Origin: Lachnoclostridium sp. UBA1434
GTDB lineage: Bacteria > Bacillota > Clostridia > Lachnospirales > Lachnospiraceae
Length of the DNA: 8,878 bases
NCBI GenBank assembly: GCA_002329645.1
Contig: DCTS01000045.1
Coordinates: 15,260-24,137 of the forward strand
Reading direction: 5' to 3'
The notes under the pieces are model-generated. The model made no database searches, was not told where the DNA came from, and worked only from the letters and a program-made list of their open reading frames with translations. Every line of letters begins with the position of its first letter. Position 1 is the first letter of the stretch. The position numbers and the translations under genes were made by a program. Shown one piece after another: positions 1 to 6,102 of the stretch.

Positions 1-20
1 TTTACTGTACCCTTTTTCAT
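1..20 (-). CDS. Start of a leftward (divergent) gene, cut by the window edge
   Basis: On the minus strand an ATG at 20-18 begins the reading MKKGTV before the window ends. It is preceded by a perfect GGAGG Shine-Dalgarno (complement of 34-30) at 9-nt spacing, and further upstream by a good promoter (107-79) and a palindrome. Six codons cannot identify the product. The evidence for a real gene is the combination of SD, spacing and promoter, not the peptide. A self-regulating transcription factor would fit the operator-like palindrome between promoter and SD, but that is inference. Confidence 0.6.
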
Positions 21-51
21 ACAAAAAAGCCTCCAAACATAAATAAAATAT

Positions 52-72
52 ATTACCATCATTGGTAATGAT
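52..72. promoter_or_regulatory. Operator-like double palindrome
   Basis: ATTACCA (52-58), TCAT, TGGTAAT (63-69) is a perfect 7-bp inverted repeat with a 4-bp spacer. Overlapping it, ATCATT (58-63), GGT, AATGAT (67-72) is a second perfect 6-bp inverted repeat. Relative to the leftward promoter, whose predicted start is near 72, the palindrome lies at about +1 to +21, a usual roadblock position for a repressor. I could not match it to a named regulator consensus. It could also form a small hairpin in the 5' leader of the leftward mRNA. Confidence 0.5.
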
Positions 73-78
73 AGACTA

Positions 79-107
79 AATTTATCATATCTGCAGGCAA
101 ATGTCAA
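79..107 (-). promoter_or_regulatory. Leftward sigma-A-type promoter
   Basis: Read on the minus strand: a perfect TTGACA -35 (107-102), a 17-bp spacer, and a -10 of TAAATT (84-79) preceded by TG at the extended -10 position. The -10 hexamer matches TATAAT at only 4 of 6 positions, but the perfect -35, ideal spacing and TG compensate. It would drive the gene starting at 20 from a start near 72. Confidence 0.6.
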
Positions 108-162
108 ACGGTCTTTGTTGCATTTTGTAACATTTTCTTAATAATTTTTATACCTGTAAGAA

Positions 163-191
163 ATGACAAAACATTTAAATTATGCTATGAT
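163..191 (+). promoter_or_regulatory. Rightward extended -10 promoter for the M16C peptidase/era unit
   Basis: ATGACA (163-168, 5 of 6 to TTGACA), 17-bp spacer, then TGC followed by TATGAT (186-191, 5 of 6 to TATAAT), giving a TGn extended -10. Transcription should start near 198. No other candidate of similar quality lies between here and the start codon at 330, so this is the probable promoter for the peptidase and, by read-through, era. Confidence 0.65.
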
Positions 192-329
192 GAATAAGCA
201 CTTACTATATATTGCCATACTTATTATTAATATAAAACCTGCATCTGCTGCAAGCGGATTTATACCCGGCAAGTCACATATACTAAGGCATTATAAATAA
301 TTACAATATAAATGAAAGAGGATGTTCAT

Positions 330-3269
330 ATGGCTTTTAGGATACCTTCAGCTTATCAGCTTGTAAAAGAGGAGGAGCTTAACGACATTAACGGCAAGGG
401 CCTGCTTCTCACCCATAAGAAAACCGGGGCGCGTATTGCACTTGTGGCAAATGACGATATCAACAAGGTGTTTTACATTGGTTTTCGCACACCGCCGGCC
501 GACAGCACAGGAGTGGCCCATATAATAGAGCACTCGGTTTTATGCGGATCGAAAAGCTTTCCTGCAAAGGATCCCTTTGTGGAGCTGGTCAAGGGATCCC
601 TTAATACCTTCCTCAATGCGATGACATATGCCGACAGAACGGTGTATCCGGTTGCGAGCCAGAATGATCAGGATTTTAAGAACCTTATGCATGTTTACAT
701 GGATGCCGTCCTGCATCCGAACATATACAGCAGGAAAGAGATATTCATGCAGGAAGGCTGGCATTATGACATTGAGGATGAGAATGACGAGATTAAGCTT
801 AACGGTGTAGTATATAACGAAATGAAGGGAGCTTTCTCTTCTCCCGAGAGCCAGCTTTTCAGGCTCAACCAGAATTCACTTTTCCCGGATACGCCCTATG
901 GCGTAGAATCCGGCGGAGATCCGGATTTCATCCCGGAGCTGTCCTATGAGCAGTTCCTGGACTTCCATAAATGTTATTACCATCCCTCCAACAGCTATAT
1001 ATATCTGTACGGTGATATGGATTTTGAGGAGAGGCTTGCATGGCTTGATGAAGCATACCTGTCACAATTTGACCGACTTAATGTGGATTCCGTCGTTCCT
1101 GTGCAGCAAGGCTTTGGGTCTGTAAGGGAGGTTAAGGATTATTATTCCCTGACCGAGGGAGACAGCATTGATGAAAATACTTATTTAAGCTATAATGCTG
1201 CAATCGGAACCTCCTCTTCAAGCAAGCTCAATCTCTCCATGGCAATACTGGATTATGTGCTTGTTGATTCCCCGGGAGCGCCTATAAAACAGGCGCTACT
1301 TGATGCAGGGGTCGGCAGGGATATTATGAGCAGCTACAGTAATGAATATCTTCAGCCGATGTACTCCATTGTGGCCAAGAATACGTATGAGGATAAAAAG
1401 GAGGAGTTCATCCGCATAATCAGGGATACCTTATCAGGATTGGCTTCCGAAGGATTAGGCGAAAGATCCTTAAGGGCTGCAATAAACTTCTATGAATTCA
1501 AATACAGGGAGGCTGATTACGGGCCGTTCCCCAAGGGCTTGATTTACGGTTTAAGGGTTATGAGCAGCTGGCTGTATGAGGATGATGAGCCCTTCAGGAA
1601 TTTAAAGGATAATGAAATATTTGCATTCTTAAAGGAGCAGGTAGGAACGGGTTATTATGAGAAGCTGATAACGGACTATCTTCTTAACAATACCCATGCC
1701 TCCCTGGTTGTATTAAGCCCCAGTCCCGGATTGAATGCACAGCGTGAGGAAAGGATAAGGCAAAGGCTTGAAGAATACAGAGCAGGACTTGGCAGCAGGG
1801 AGCTTAAGCAAATCATAGATGAGACCAGACAATTAAAGGAGTACCAGGAGACGCCGTCATCAAAAGAGGAGTTGGAGGCAATTCCCATGCTGACACGGGA
1901 GGATATCGGCGAAGAGCCTCAGCCCATGTATAATAAGGAAACGGTTGTATCAGGTATTAAGGTGCTGCATCACGATGTCTTCACCAATGGAATCGCTTAT
2001 ATAAAGCTGTTGTTTGACGTATCGGACATTCCGACGGGGATGCTTCCGTACATGTCCCTTCTGTCGCTGATTCTTGGCCTTATAAATACCGAGAATTACA
2101 GCTACCTGGAGCTGTCCAATGAGATAAACCTGAATACCGGTGGCGTGTCCACAGATGTGAAAAGCTTCTCAAGGATAAGAAGGCCGGACGAATATCTGCC
2201 CGTATTCGAGATTGGTGCAAAGGTTATGTATGATAAGCTTCCTGATGCTTTCAGAATAATGGAGGAGATTATCCATAAAAGTGTATTTGACGATGCCAAA
2301 AGGCTTAAGGAGCTGATTGACGAGCTGAAATCACGGATGCAGATGAGATTCAATGCGAGCGGCCATTCAGTAGCATCCGACAGGGCTATTTCATATTATT
2401 CGGTTCACGGGCTATTTAAGGAAAGGACTGCAGGAATAGACTTTTATAAATTCCTGGAGGAGCTGGCGGATAACTATGATAGCAGGAAGAATGAGGTCAT
2501 TGGCAAGCTTAAGACATTAATGCAGATGATTTTTACAAGGGATAAGCTTATTGCAAGCGTAACGGCGGATCCGGCAGGCTATGACCTCTTTGCGGGAAGC
2601 TTCTCAGGCTTTGTGCAGGGTCTGCTTAAGGAGGCTGATAAGAGCCTGTTTACACCTTACGGCAAGGATCCCCTTGTGCCGGAATGCCTTAACGAGGGCT
2701 TCAAGGCTGCAATGCAGGTGCAGTATGTTGCAAGGGCGGGCAACTTCCTTAAGGCAGGATACCGGTATACCGGTGCCCTTAAGGTATTAAAGACAATTTT
2801 GAGCTATGATTATCTGTGGAACCAGGTCAGGGTTAAGGGAGGAGCATACGGCTGCTTCTGCAGCTTTTCAGGCGTTGACGGAGATGCTTATTTTGTTTCC
2901 TACCGGGATCCCAACCTTGCGGAAACCAACATGGTATATGAAAAAGCGGTTGATTTTGTGAAGAATTATACCGCCGATGAAAGGGATATTACAAAAAGCA
3001 TTATAGGGACCATAAGTACCCTGGATACCCCCATGACGCCTCAAACCAAGGGGAATCGTTCTTTGGTTATGTATCTTTCGGGTGTAACCTATGAGGAGCT
3101 TAAGAAGGAACGGGACGAGATAAGGAATGTAACCCAGGAGGATATAAGGGAACTTGCAGGACTTATAAAAGCTGTTCTGGATGAGAGGAATATCTGTGTC
3201 ATAGGCAATGAAGGCAAGGTGGAGGCAAACCGTTCCATGTTCAAGGCAGTTAAAAACCTTATGAAATAA
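330..3269 (+). CDS. M16C zinc metallopeptidase, presequence protease (PreP)-like
   Basis: A 979-residue insulinase-superfamily peptidase of the single-chain, four-domain M16C type, which encloses and degrades unstructured peptides. The inverted zinc motif HxxEH is at residues 64-68 (HIIEH), and the third zinc ligand is E164 in VVYNEMKG. The C-terminal half carries the substrate-binding Arg/Tyr pair of the family, R834 and Y840, in VRVKGGAYG. All expected catalytic features are present, so it should be active. Length is normal for PreP-like enzymes. No signal peptide or membrane segment is seen, so it is probably cytoplasmic. I chose the ATG at 330 over the in-frame ATG at 312: AAAGAGG (315-321) sits 8 nt before 330, while nothing SD-like precedes 312. 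It is followed by era after only 16 nt, suggesting co-transcription. The physiological substrate is unknown. Confidence 0.93.
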   Translation: MAFRIPSAYQLVKEEELNDINGKGLLLTHKKTGARIALVANDDINKVFYIGFRTPPADSTGVAHIIEHSVLCGSKSFPAKDPFVELVKGSLNTFLNAMTYADRTVYPVASQNDQDFKNLMHVYMDAVLHPNIYSRKEIFMQEGWHYDIEDENDEIKLNGVVYNEMKGAFSSPESQLFRLNQNSLFPDTPYGVESGGDPDFIPELSYEQFLDFHKCYYHPSNSYIYLYGDMDFEERLAWLDEAYLSQFDRLNVDSVVPVQQGFGSVREVKDYYSLTEGDSIDENTYLSYNAAIGTSSSSKLNLSMAILDYVLVDSPGAPIKQALLDAGVGRDIMSSYSNEYLQPMYSIVAKNTYEDKKEEFIRIIRDTLSGLASEGLGERSLRAAINFYEFKYREADYGPFPKGLIYGLRVMSSWLYEDDEPFRNLKDNEIFAFLKEQVGTGYYEKLITDYLLNNTHASLVVLSPSPGLNAQREERIRQRLEEYRAGLGSRELKQIIDETRQLKEYQETPSSKEELEAIPMLTREDIGEEPQPMYNKETVVSGIKVLHHDVFTNGIAYIKLLFDVSDIPTGMLPYMSLLSLILGLINTENYSYLELSNEINLNTGGVSTDVKSFSRIRRPDEYLPVFEIGAKVMYDKLPDAFRIMEEIIHKSVFDDAKRLKELIDELKSRMQMRFNASGHSVASDRAISYYSVHGLFKERTAGIDFYKFLEELADNYDSRKNEVIGKLKTLMQMIFTRDKLIASVTADPAGYDLFAGSFSGFVQGLLKEADKSLFTPYGKDPLVPECLNEGFKAAMQVQYVARAGNFLKAGYRYTGALKVLKTILSYDYLWNQVRVKGGAYGCFCSFSGVDGDAYFVSYRDPNLAETNMVYEKAVDFVKNYTADERDITKSIIGTISTLDTPMTPQTKGNRSLVMYLSGVTYEELKKERDEIRNVTQEDIRELAGLIKAVLDERNICVIGNEGKVEANRSMFKAVKNLMK

Positions 3270-3285
3270 GAAAGGTATCGATAAA

Positions 3286-4242
3286 ATGGATAATAAACAG
3301 CACAAATCAGGGTTCGTTACTTTAATCGGACGGCCGAATGTTGGCAAATCAACACTTATGAATCATCTTGTCGGCCAAAAGATAGCTATAACCTCCGATA
3401 AGCCTCAGACCACAAGAAACAGGATACAGGCAATATATTCCGGAGATGAAGGTCAGATTATTTTCATAGATACACCGGGAATCCATAAGGTTAAGAATAA
3501 GCTTGGAGAATATATGGTGACTGCCGCCGAAAGGACATTAAGGGAGGTTGACCTGATACTTTGGCTGGTTGAGCCATCGACCTTCATAGGCGCAGGCGAA
3601 AGGCACATTGTGGAACAGCTTTCAAGGGTAAAAACCCCTGTATTCCTTGTTATAAATAAGGTTGATACGGTGAAGAAGGAGAAGATACTGACATATATCG
3701 ATGCATATAAGGGTCTTCTTGATTTTGCCGAAATAATTCCCGTATCAGCTCTTAAGGGTGCGAATACAGATCAGCTGCTGTCAGCCATATTTAAATACCT
3801 GCCTGTGGGACCCATGTATTACGATGAGGATACTATAACGGACCAGCCCGAGAAGCAGATAGCGGCAGAGCTTATAAGGGAAAAGGCTTTGATGCTTTTG
3901 GAGGAAGAGGTGCCCCATGGAATTGCGGTTGTAATAGAGAGTATGAAGGAGAGGCAGCGCAGGATTAATAACGGGGGCGGATCCGCCCATGAGCAGGAAG
4001 CGCCGGATAATACCATTATAGACATTGACGCAGTAATAATCTGCGATAAGGATTCCCATAAGGGTATAATAATAGGAAAGAACGGTTCCATGCTTAAGCA
4101 GATCGGAACCCTGGCCCGAAAGGAGATAGAAGATCTCCTGGATTGCAGGATCAACCTTAAGCTTTGGGTAAAGGTGAAAAGGGATTGGAGGGACAGTGAA
4201 TTCCTGCTTTATAATTACGGCTATAATAAAAATGAATTATAA
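3286..4242 (+). CDS. era: GTPase Era, 16S rRNA-binding ribosome assembly factor
   Basis: Era binds GTP and the 3' end of 16S rRNA and helps mature the 30S subunit. The 318-residue protein shows all G-domain motifs: G1 GRPNVGKS (15-22), the switch I threonines T42-T43 before RNR, G3 DTPG (62-65), G4 NKVD (124-127) and G5 SALKG (154-158). The C-terminal KH domain has its GxxG loop as GKNG at 264-267, followed by a basic helix. It is slightly longer than the roughly 300 residues usual for Era. The extra residues form a Gly/Ser/acidic stretch around 227-242 (NNGGGSAHEQEAPD), within the KH domain before the DIDAVIICDKDS strand. SD AAGAAAGG (3268-3275) lies 10 nt before the start and overlaps the peptidase stop. 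No terminator is seen after it. Confidence 0.97.
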   Translation: MDNKQHKSGFVTLIGRPNVGKSTLMNHLVGQKIAITSDKPQTTRNRIQAIYSGDEGQIIFIDTPGIHKVKNKLGEYMVTAAERTLREVDLILWLVEPSTFIGAGERHIVEQLSRVKTPVFLVINKVDTVKKEKILTYIDAYKGLLDFAEIIPVSALKGANTDQLLSAIFKYLPVGPMYYDEDTITDQPEKQIAAELIREKALMLLEEEVPHGIAVVIESMKERQRRINNGGGSAHEQEAPDNTIIDIDAVIICDKDSHKGIIIGKNGSMLKQIGTLARKEIEDLLDCRINLKLWVKVKRDWRDSEFLLYNYGYNKNEL

Positions 4243-4291
4243 ATTAATATGATTTTTACTTGTCAAGGATAAATTATAAAAATACTCATGG

Positions 4292-4391
4292 GATATTCTA
4301 ACCAGTTTAGAAAGCTGCAAGATGGGAAACCTAAATATTGTAAGATTAAGTCTTGCAGCAGGGCTGAACATAGAAAATATCATGGTTAGGG
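4292..4391 (+). promoter_or_regulatory. Possible structured leader before yqzL-recO
   Basis: The 159-nt gap after era contains a perfect 9-bp inverted repeat, GCTGCAAGA (4314-4322) and TCTTGCAGC (4351-4359), with a 28-nt loop and no following T-run, so it is not a classical terminator. A second perfect pair, CTAACCA (4298-4304) with TGGTTAG (4383-4389), encloses it and runs into the AGGGGG SD (4388-4393) of the next gene. GATATT (4292-4297) can instead pair with AATATC (4376-4381); these two outer helices cross, so both cannot form in a simple fold. I could not match this to a known riboswitch or protein-binding leader. A translation-controlling leader is inference; short helices of this size can also arise by chance. 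Confidence 0.35.
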
Positions 4392-4401
4392 GGTTCATTT
4401 T

Positions 4402-4596
4402 ATGAATAATTATGATTATTGGAATAATTTTATCCGGACAGGTAAAATTGATGATTACTTAAACTACATTGCATGCACGAGGGAAGAGGTCTCGGAGGAG
4501 TTAAGCCGTATCAGGGAAAAGGATAAAGAGGGTGTAACACATGCCGGTATCAAATACCGTGACAGGAATGGTTCTGTCAGCCATACCGATTGGTGA
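4402..4596 (+). CDS. yqzL: Small YqzL-like protein
   Basis: A 64-residue protein whose first 22 residues carry the pattern W7-xx-F10-xx-T13-G14-x-I16-xx-Y19-L20-x-Y22, as I recall for the YqzL family, short proteins of unknown function encoded between era and recO in Bacilli. The position here is the same. It is somewhat longer than the roughly 47-residue Bacillus form: the tail after about residue 35 is charged, and its last 19 codons overlap the start of recO in another frame. SD AGGGGG (4388-4393) sits 8 nt before the ATG. No Cys pair, membrane segment or signal peptide is seen. The family call rests on a short motif plus synteny; the function is unknown. Confidence 0.72.
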   Translation: MNNYDYWNNFIRTGKIDDYLNYIACTREEVSEELSRIREKDKEGVTHAGIKYRDRNGSVSHTDW

Positions 4597-5308
4597 TTAT
4601 GATAAAAGGGTAGTCATATTGACAAAAGAATTGGGTAAAATATCAGCTTTTGCCAAAGGCGCCAGAAGACCTAACAGCGCCTTATTGGCATGTACCCAGC
4701 CCTTTTTCTTCGGACAGTTTGGTTTGTATTACGGAAGGTCCTCATATAATATAACGTCCTGCGATATTGCCAGTTATTTTCCCGAGCTCAGGAACGATAT
4801 TGACAGCTTATATTACGGAATGTATTTTTGCGAATTTACCGATTATATAACCAAGGAAAATAACGATGAAACACAGATATTAAAACTGCTGTACCAGACA
4901 CTTAAGGCTGTGGCGAAAAAGACAATACCCCTTCCGCTGATAAGAGCAATATTTGAACTGAAGATAATATCCCTTGAGGGTGAGGGACCGCAGGTATTCC
5001 AATGTGTAAAATGCGAAAAGCCTTTGGATGCTTCCGGGAATGCAGGTGAATACAGCTTTTCGCCGGAATGCAGGGGCTTGTTGTGCGAGGGATGCCGGCG
5101 CCATGATTATAGTGCCAGAAGACTGAACTGTTCAACTACATACGCTATGCAATACATAGTATCAAAAGGAATAGAGAAGCTGTATACATTCACCGTTACC
5201 GGCGAAGTTCTTGAGGAGCTGGCCTTAAGTATCGAAAAGTATTTAAGCCTTATTATAGATCATGAGTTCAAATCCCTGGAGGCCGTTAAATCCCTGAATG
5301 AGGGATGA
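4541..5308 (+). CDS. recO: DNA repair protein RecO
   Basis: RecO is the recombination mediator that works with RecR and RecF to load RecA on SSB-coated single-stranded DNA and anneal complementary strands. The 255-residue length is typical. The N-terminal OB-fold has the family opening TGMVLSAIPIGDYDKRVVIL (8-27) and the KGARRPNS turn. A helical middle follows, and the C-terminal half holds a zinc module, C155xxC158 paired with C182xxC185, plus C177 nearby. The ATG at 4541 is supported by AGAGGG (4527-4532) at 8-nt spacing and by the conserved VTGMVLS beginning close to the N terminus. Both SD and start lie inside the upstream small gene, overlapping it by 56 nt, so translation of the two is probably coupled. 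Confidence 0.95.
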   Translation: MPVSNTVTGMVLSAIPIGDYDKRVVILTKELGKISAFAKGARRPNSALLACTQPFFFGQFGLYYGRSSYNITSCDIASYFPELRNDIDSLYYGMYFCEFTDYITKENNDETQILKLLYQTLKAVAKKTIPLPLIRAIFELKIISLEGEGPQVFQCVKCEKPLDASGNAGEYSFSPECRGLLCEGCRRHDYSARRLNCSTTYAMQYIVSKGIEKLYTFTVTGEVLEELALSIEKYLSLIIDHEFKSLEAVKSLNEG

Positions 5309-5353
5309 TTGGCGGCAAAATGCGGTTCTGTATAGGTTGAGTAAAAAATATTG

Positions 5354-5382
5354 TTGAAATTATTATGCATTAAGGTTAAAAT
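5354..5382 (+). promoter_or_regulatory. Promoter for the lipoprotein gene
   Basis: TTGAAA (5354-5359, 5 of 6) and TAAAAT (5377-5382, 5 of 6) are separated by exactly 17 bp. The start would be near 5389, giving a leader of about 33 nt to the ATG at 5422. This places the in-frame ATG at 5386 upstream of, or at, the transcript start, which also argues for 5422. Confidence 0.6.
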
Positions 5383-5421
5383 GATATGAAACCCCAGGCT
5401 TTCAGAGGGAGGGAATATGAT

Positions 5422-6033
5422 ATGAAGAGGAAGATATTTGCAATAATTCTTCTTGGCACAATCCTGACAGCAGCAGGTTGTTCAGAAAAAGAAGTGTTTT
5501 TATCAGTGGAGAATGTAACCGCCAATACCATGCTGGTGAAGAGGACAGGGGAGCTTCAGGTTGCAATTGTCGATGACTTTGATAAACCGTATTACATGCT
5601 TTCGGAGCTTGAGGAGTTCGCGTCGAAGGAGATATCAGTTTATAATCAGGAAGCAGGAGCCGAGCATGTAACAATCAGTGATTTGGGATTAAAAAACAAT
5701 AAAGTTGTTATGATACTTAATTATACAAGTATGTCTCATTATTCGGCTTTCAATCAGGTTCCTGCGGCATATTTCAGCGCCGATACGGAGAATGTAGCGC
5801 TGGAGCTTCCAGACCGGTACAAAAGCAGTAAGGGAGAGGATATCGTTGACAGGGCTACGGCATTTAAGAGCAACAAGAACAAGGTGCTGGTTGTTTATGA
5901 ACCTTTTGATATAATTGTGGATGGCAAGGTTAGATATTACAGTGAGAATGCTGAACTAATCAAGGATTTGGACGGCTCGGTAACAATAAAGGGCTCAGAG
6001 GATATGACAATAGTTGTATACACGCCTAATTAG
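5422..6033 (+). CDS. Predicted lipoprotein of unknown function
   Basis: A 203-residue secreted lipoprotein. Residues 1-20 form a type II signal peptide: basic MKRK, a hydrophobic stretch (IFAIILLGTILTAA) and the lipobox TAAGC with C20 as the lipidated, only cysteine. The mature part is soluble, rich in acidic residues and alternating beta-like segments, with no transmembrane helix. A stretch around residues 52-110 (FDKPYYMLSELEEF and, later, YSAFN) resembles Lachnospiraceae hypothetical lipoproteins I recall, but I know no function for them. I chose the ATG at 5422 because GAGGGAGGG (5405-5413) lies 8 nt upstream and the signal peptide then begins properly; the in-frame ATG at 5386 would add 12 non-signal residues. 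It has its own promoter and a candidate terminator, so it looks like an independent unit between recO and glyS. Confidence 0.85.
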   Translation: MKRKIFAIILLGTILTAAGCSEKEVFLSVENVTANTMLVKRTGELQVAIVDDFDKPYYMLSELEEFASKEISVYNQEAGAEHVTISDLGLKNNKVVMILNYTSMSHYSAFNQVPAAYFSADTENVALELPDRYKSSKGEDIVDRATAFKSNKNKVLVVYEPFDIIVDGKVRYYSENAELIKDLDGSVTIKGSEDMTIVVYTPN

Positions 6034-6040
6034 CATTTAT

Positions 6041-6074
6041 CCGGTCCTTGCCTTATAGAGGGCCGGTTTATTAT
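6041..6074 (+). terminator. Candidate intrinsic terminator after the lipoprotein gene
   Basis: CCGGTCCT (6041-6048) pairs with AGGGCCGG (6059-6066), an 8-bp GC-rich stem with one G-U pair and a possible extra wobble pair, followed by TTTATTAT (6067-6074). The U-tract is interrupted, so termination may be partial. It begins 8 nt after the lipoprotein stop and ends about 29 nt before glyS. Confidence 0.6.
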
Positions 6075-6102
6075 CATAATAAATATATGCGAGGATTATA
6101 GT

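Larger units (their letters stand above)
21..329. other. Divergent intergenic region
   Basis: AT-rich, non-coding stretch between two divergent starts. It holds a leftward promoter (107-79), a palindrome (52-72), and a rightward promoter (163-191) with a predicted untranslated leader of about 130 nt (roughly 198-329). I looked in that leader for a T-box, a riboswitch core and a terminator hairpin and recognised none. No small ORF with an SD is apparent. Confidence 0.6.

Noticed and set aside
116..132. TGTTGC-ATTTT-GTAACA imperfect inverted repeat
   Set aside because: One mismatch in short 6-bp arms in AT-rich DNA; no stronger than chance, though it lies upstream of the rightward -35.
312..329. 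Alternative ATG at 312 for the M16C peptidase
   Set aside because: No SD precedes it, whereas the ATG at 330 has AAAGAGG at 8-nt spacing; the extra six residues are not part of the conserved start.
2868..3347. 159-codon minus-strand open frame over the end of the peptidase gene and start of era
   Set aside because: It is antisense to two well-supported genes, carries no recognisable domain, and shows no SD-supported start.
4260..4288. TTGTCA (4260-4265) as a promoter for yqzL-recO
   Set aside because: No acceptable -10 at 16-18 bp; the nearby TATAAA (4275-4280) is only 9 bp away. Read-through from era is simpler.
4292..4391. Known riboswitch or T-box in the era-yqzL gap
   Set aside because: I compared it by eye with the cores of T-box, c-di-GMP, TPP, FMN, cobalamin, preQ1, ZTP and fluoride elements and saw no diagnostic conserved segment.
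5290..5306. ATCCCT-GAATG-AGGGAT hairpin at the end of recO as a terminator
   Set aside because: Only 6 bp and not followed by a T-run; it sits over the last codons of recO.
5386..5421. Alternative ATG at 5386 for the lipoprotein
   Set aside because: It lies at or before the predicted transcript start, has no SD, and would put 12 non-signal residues ahead of a normal type II signal peptide.
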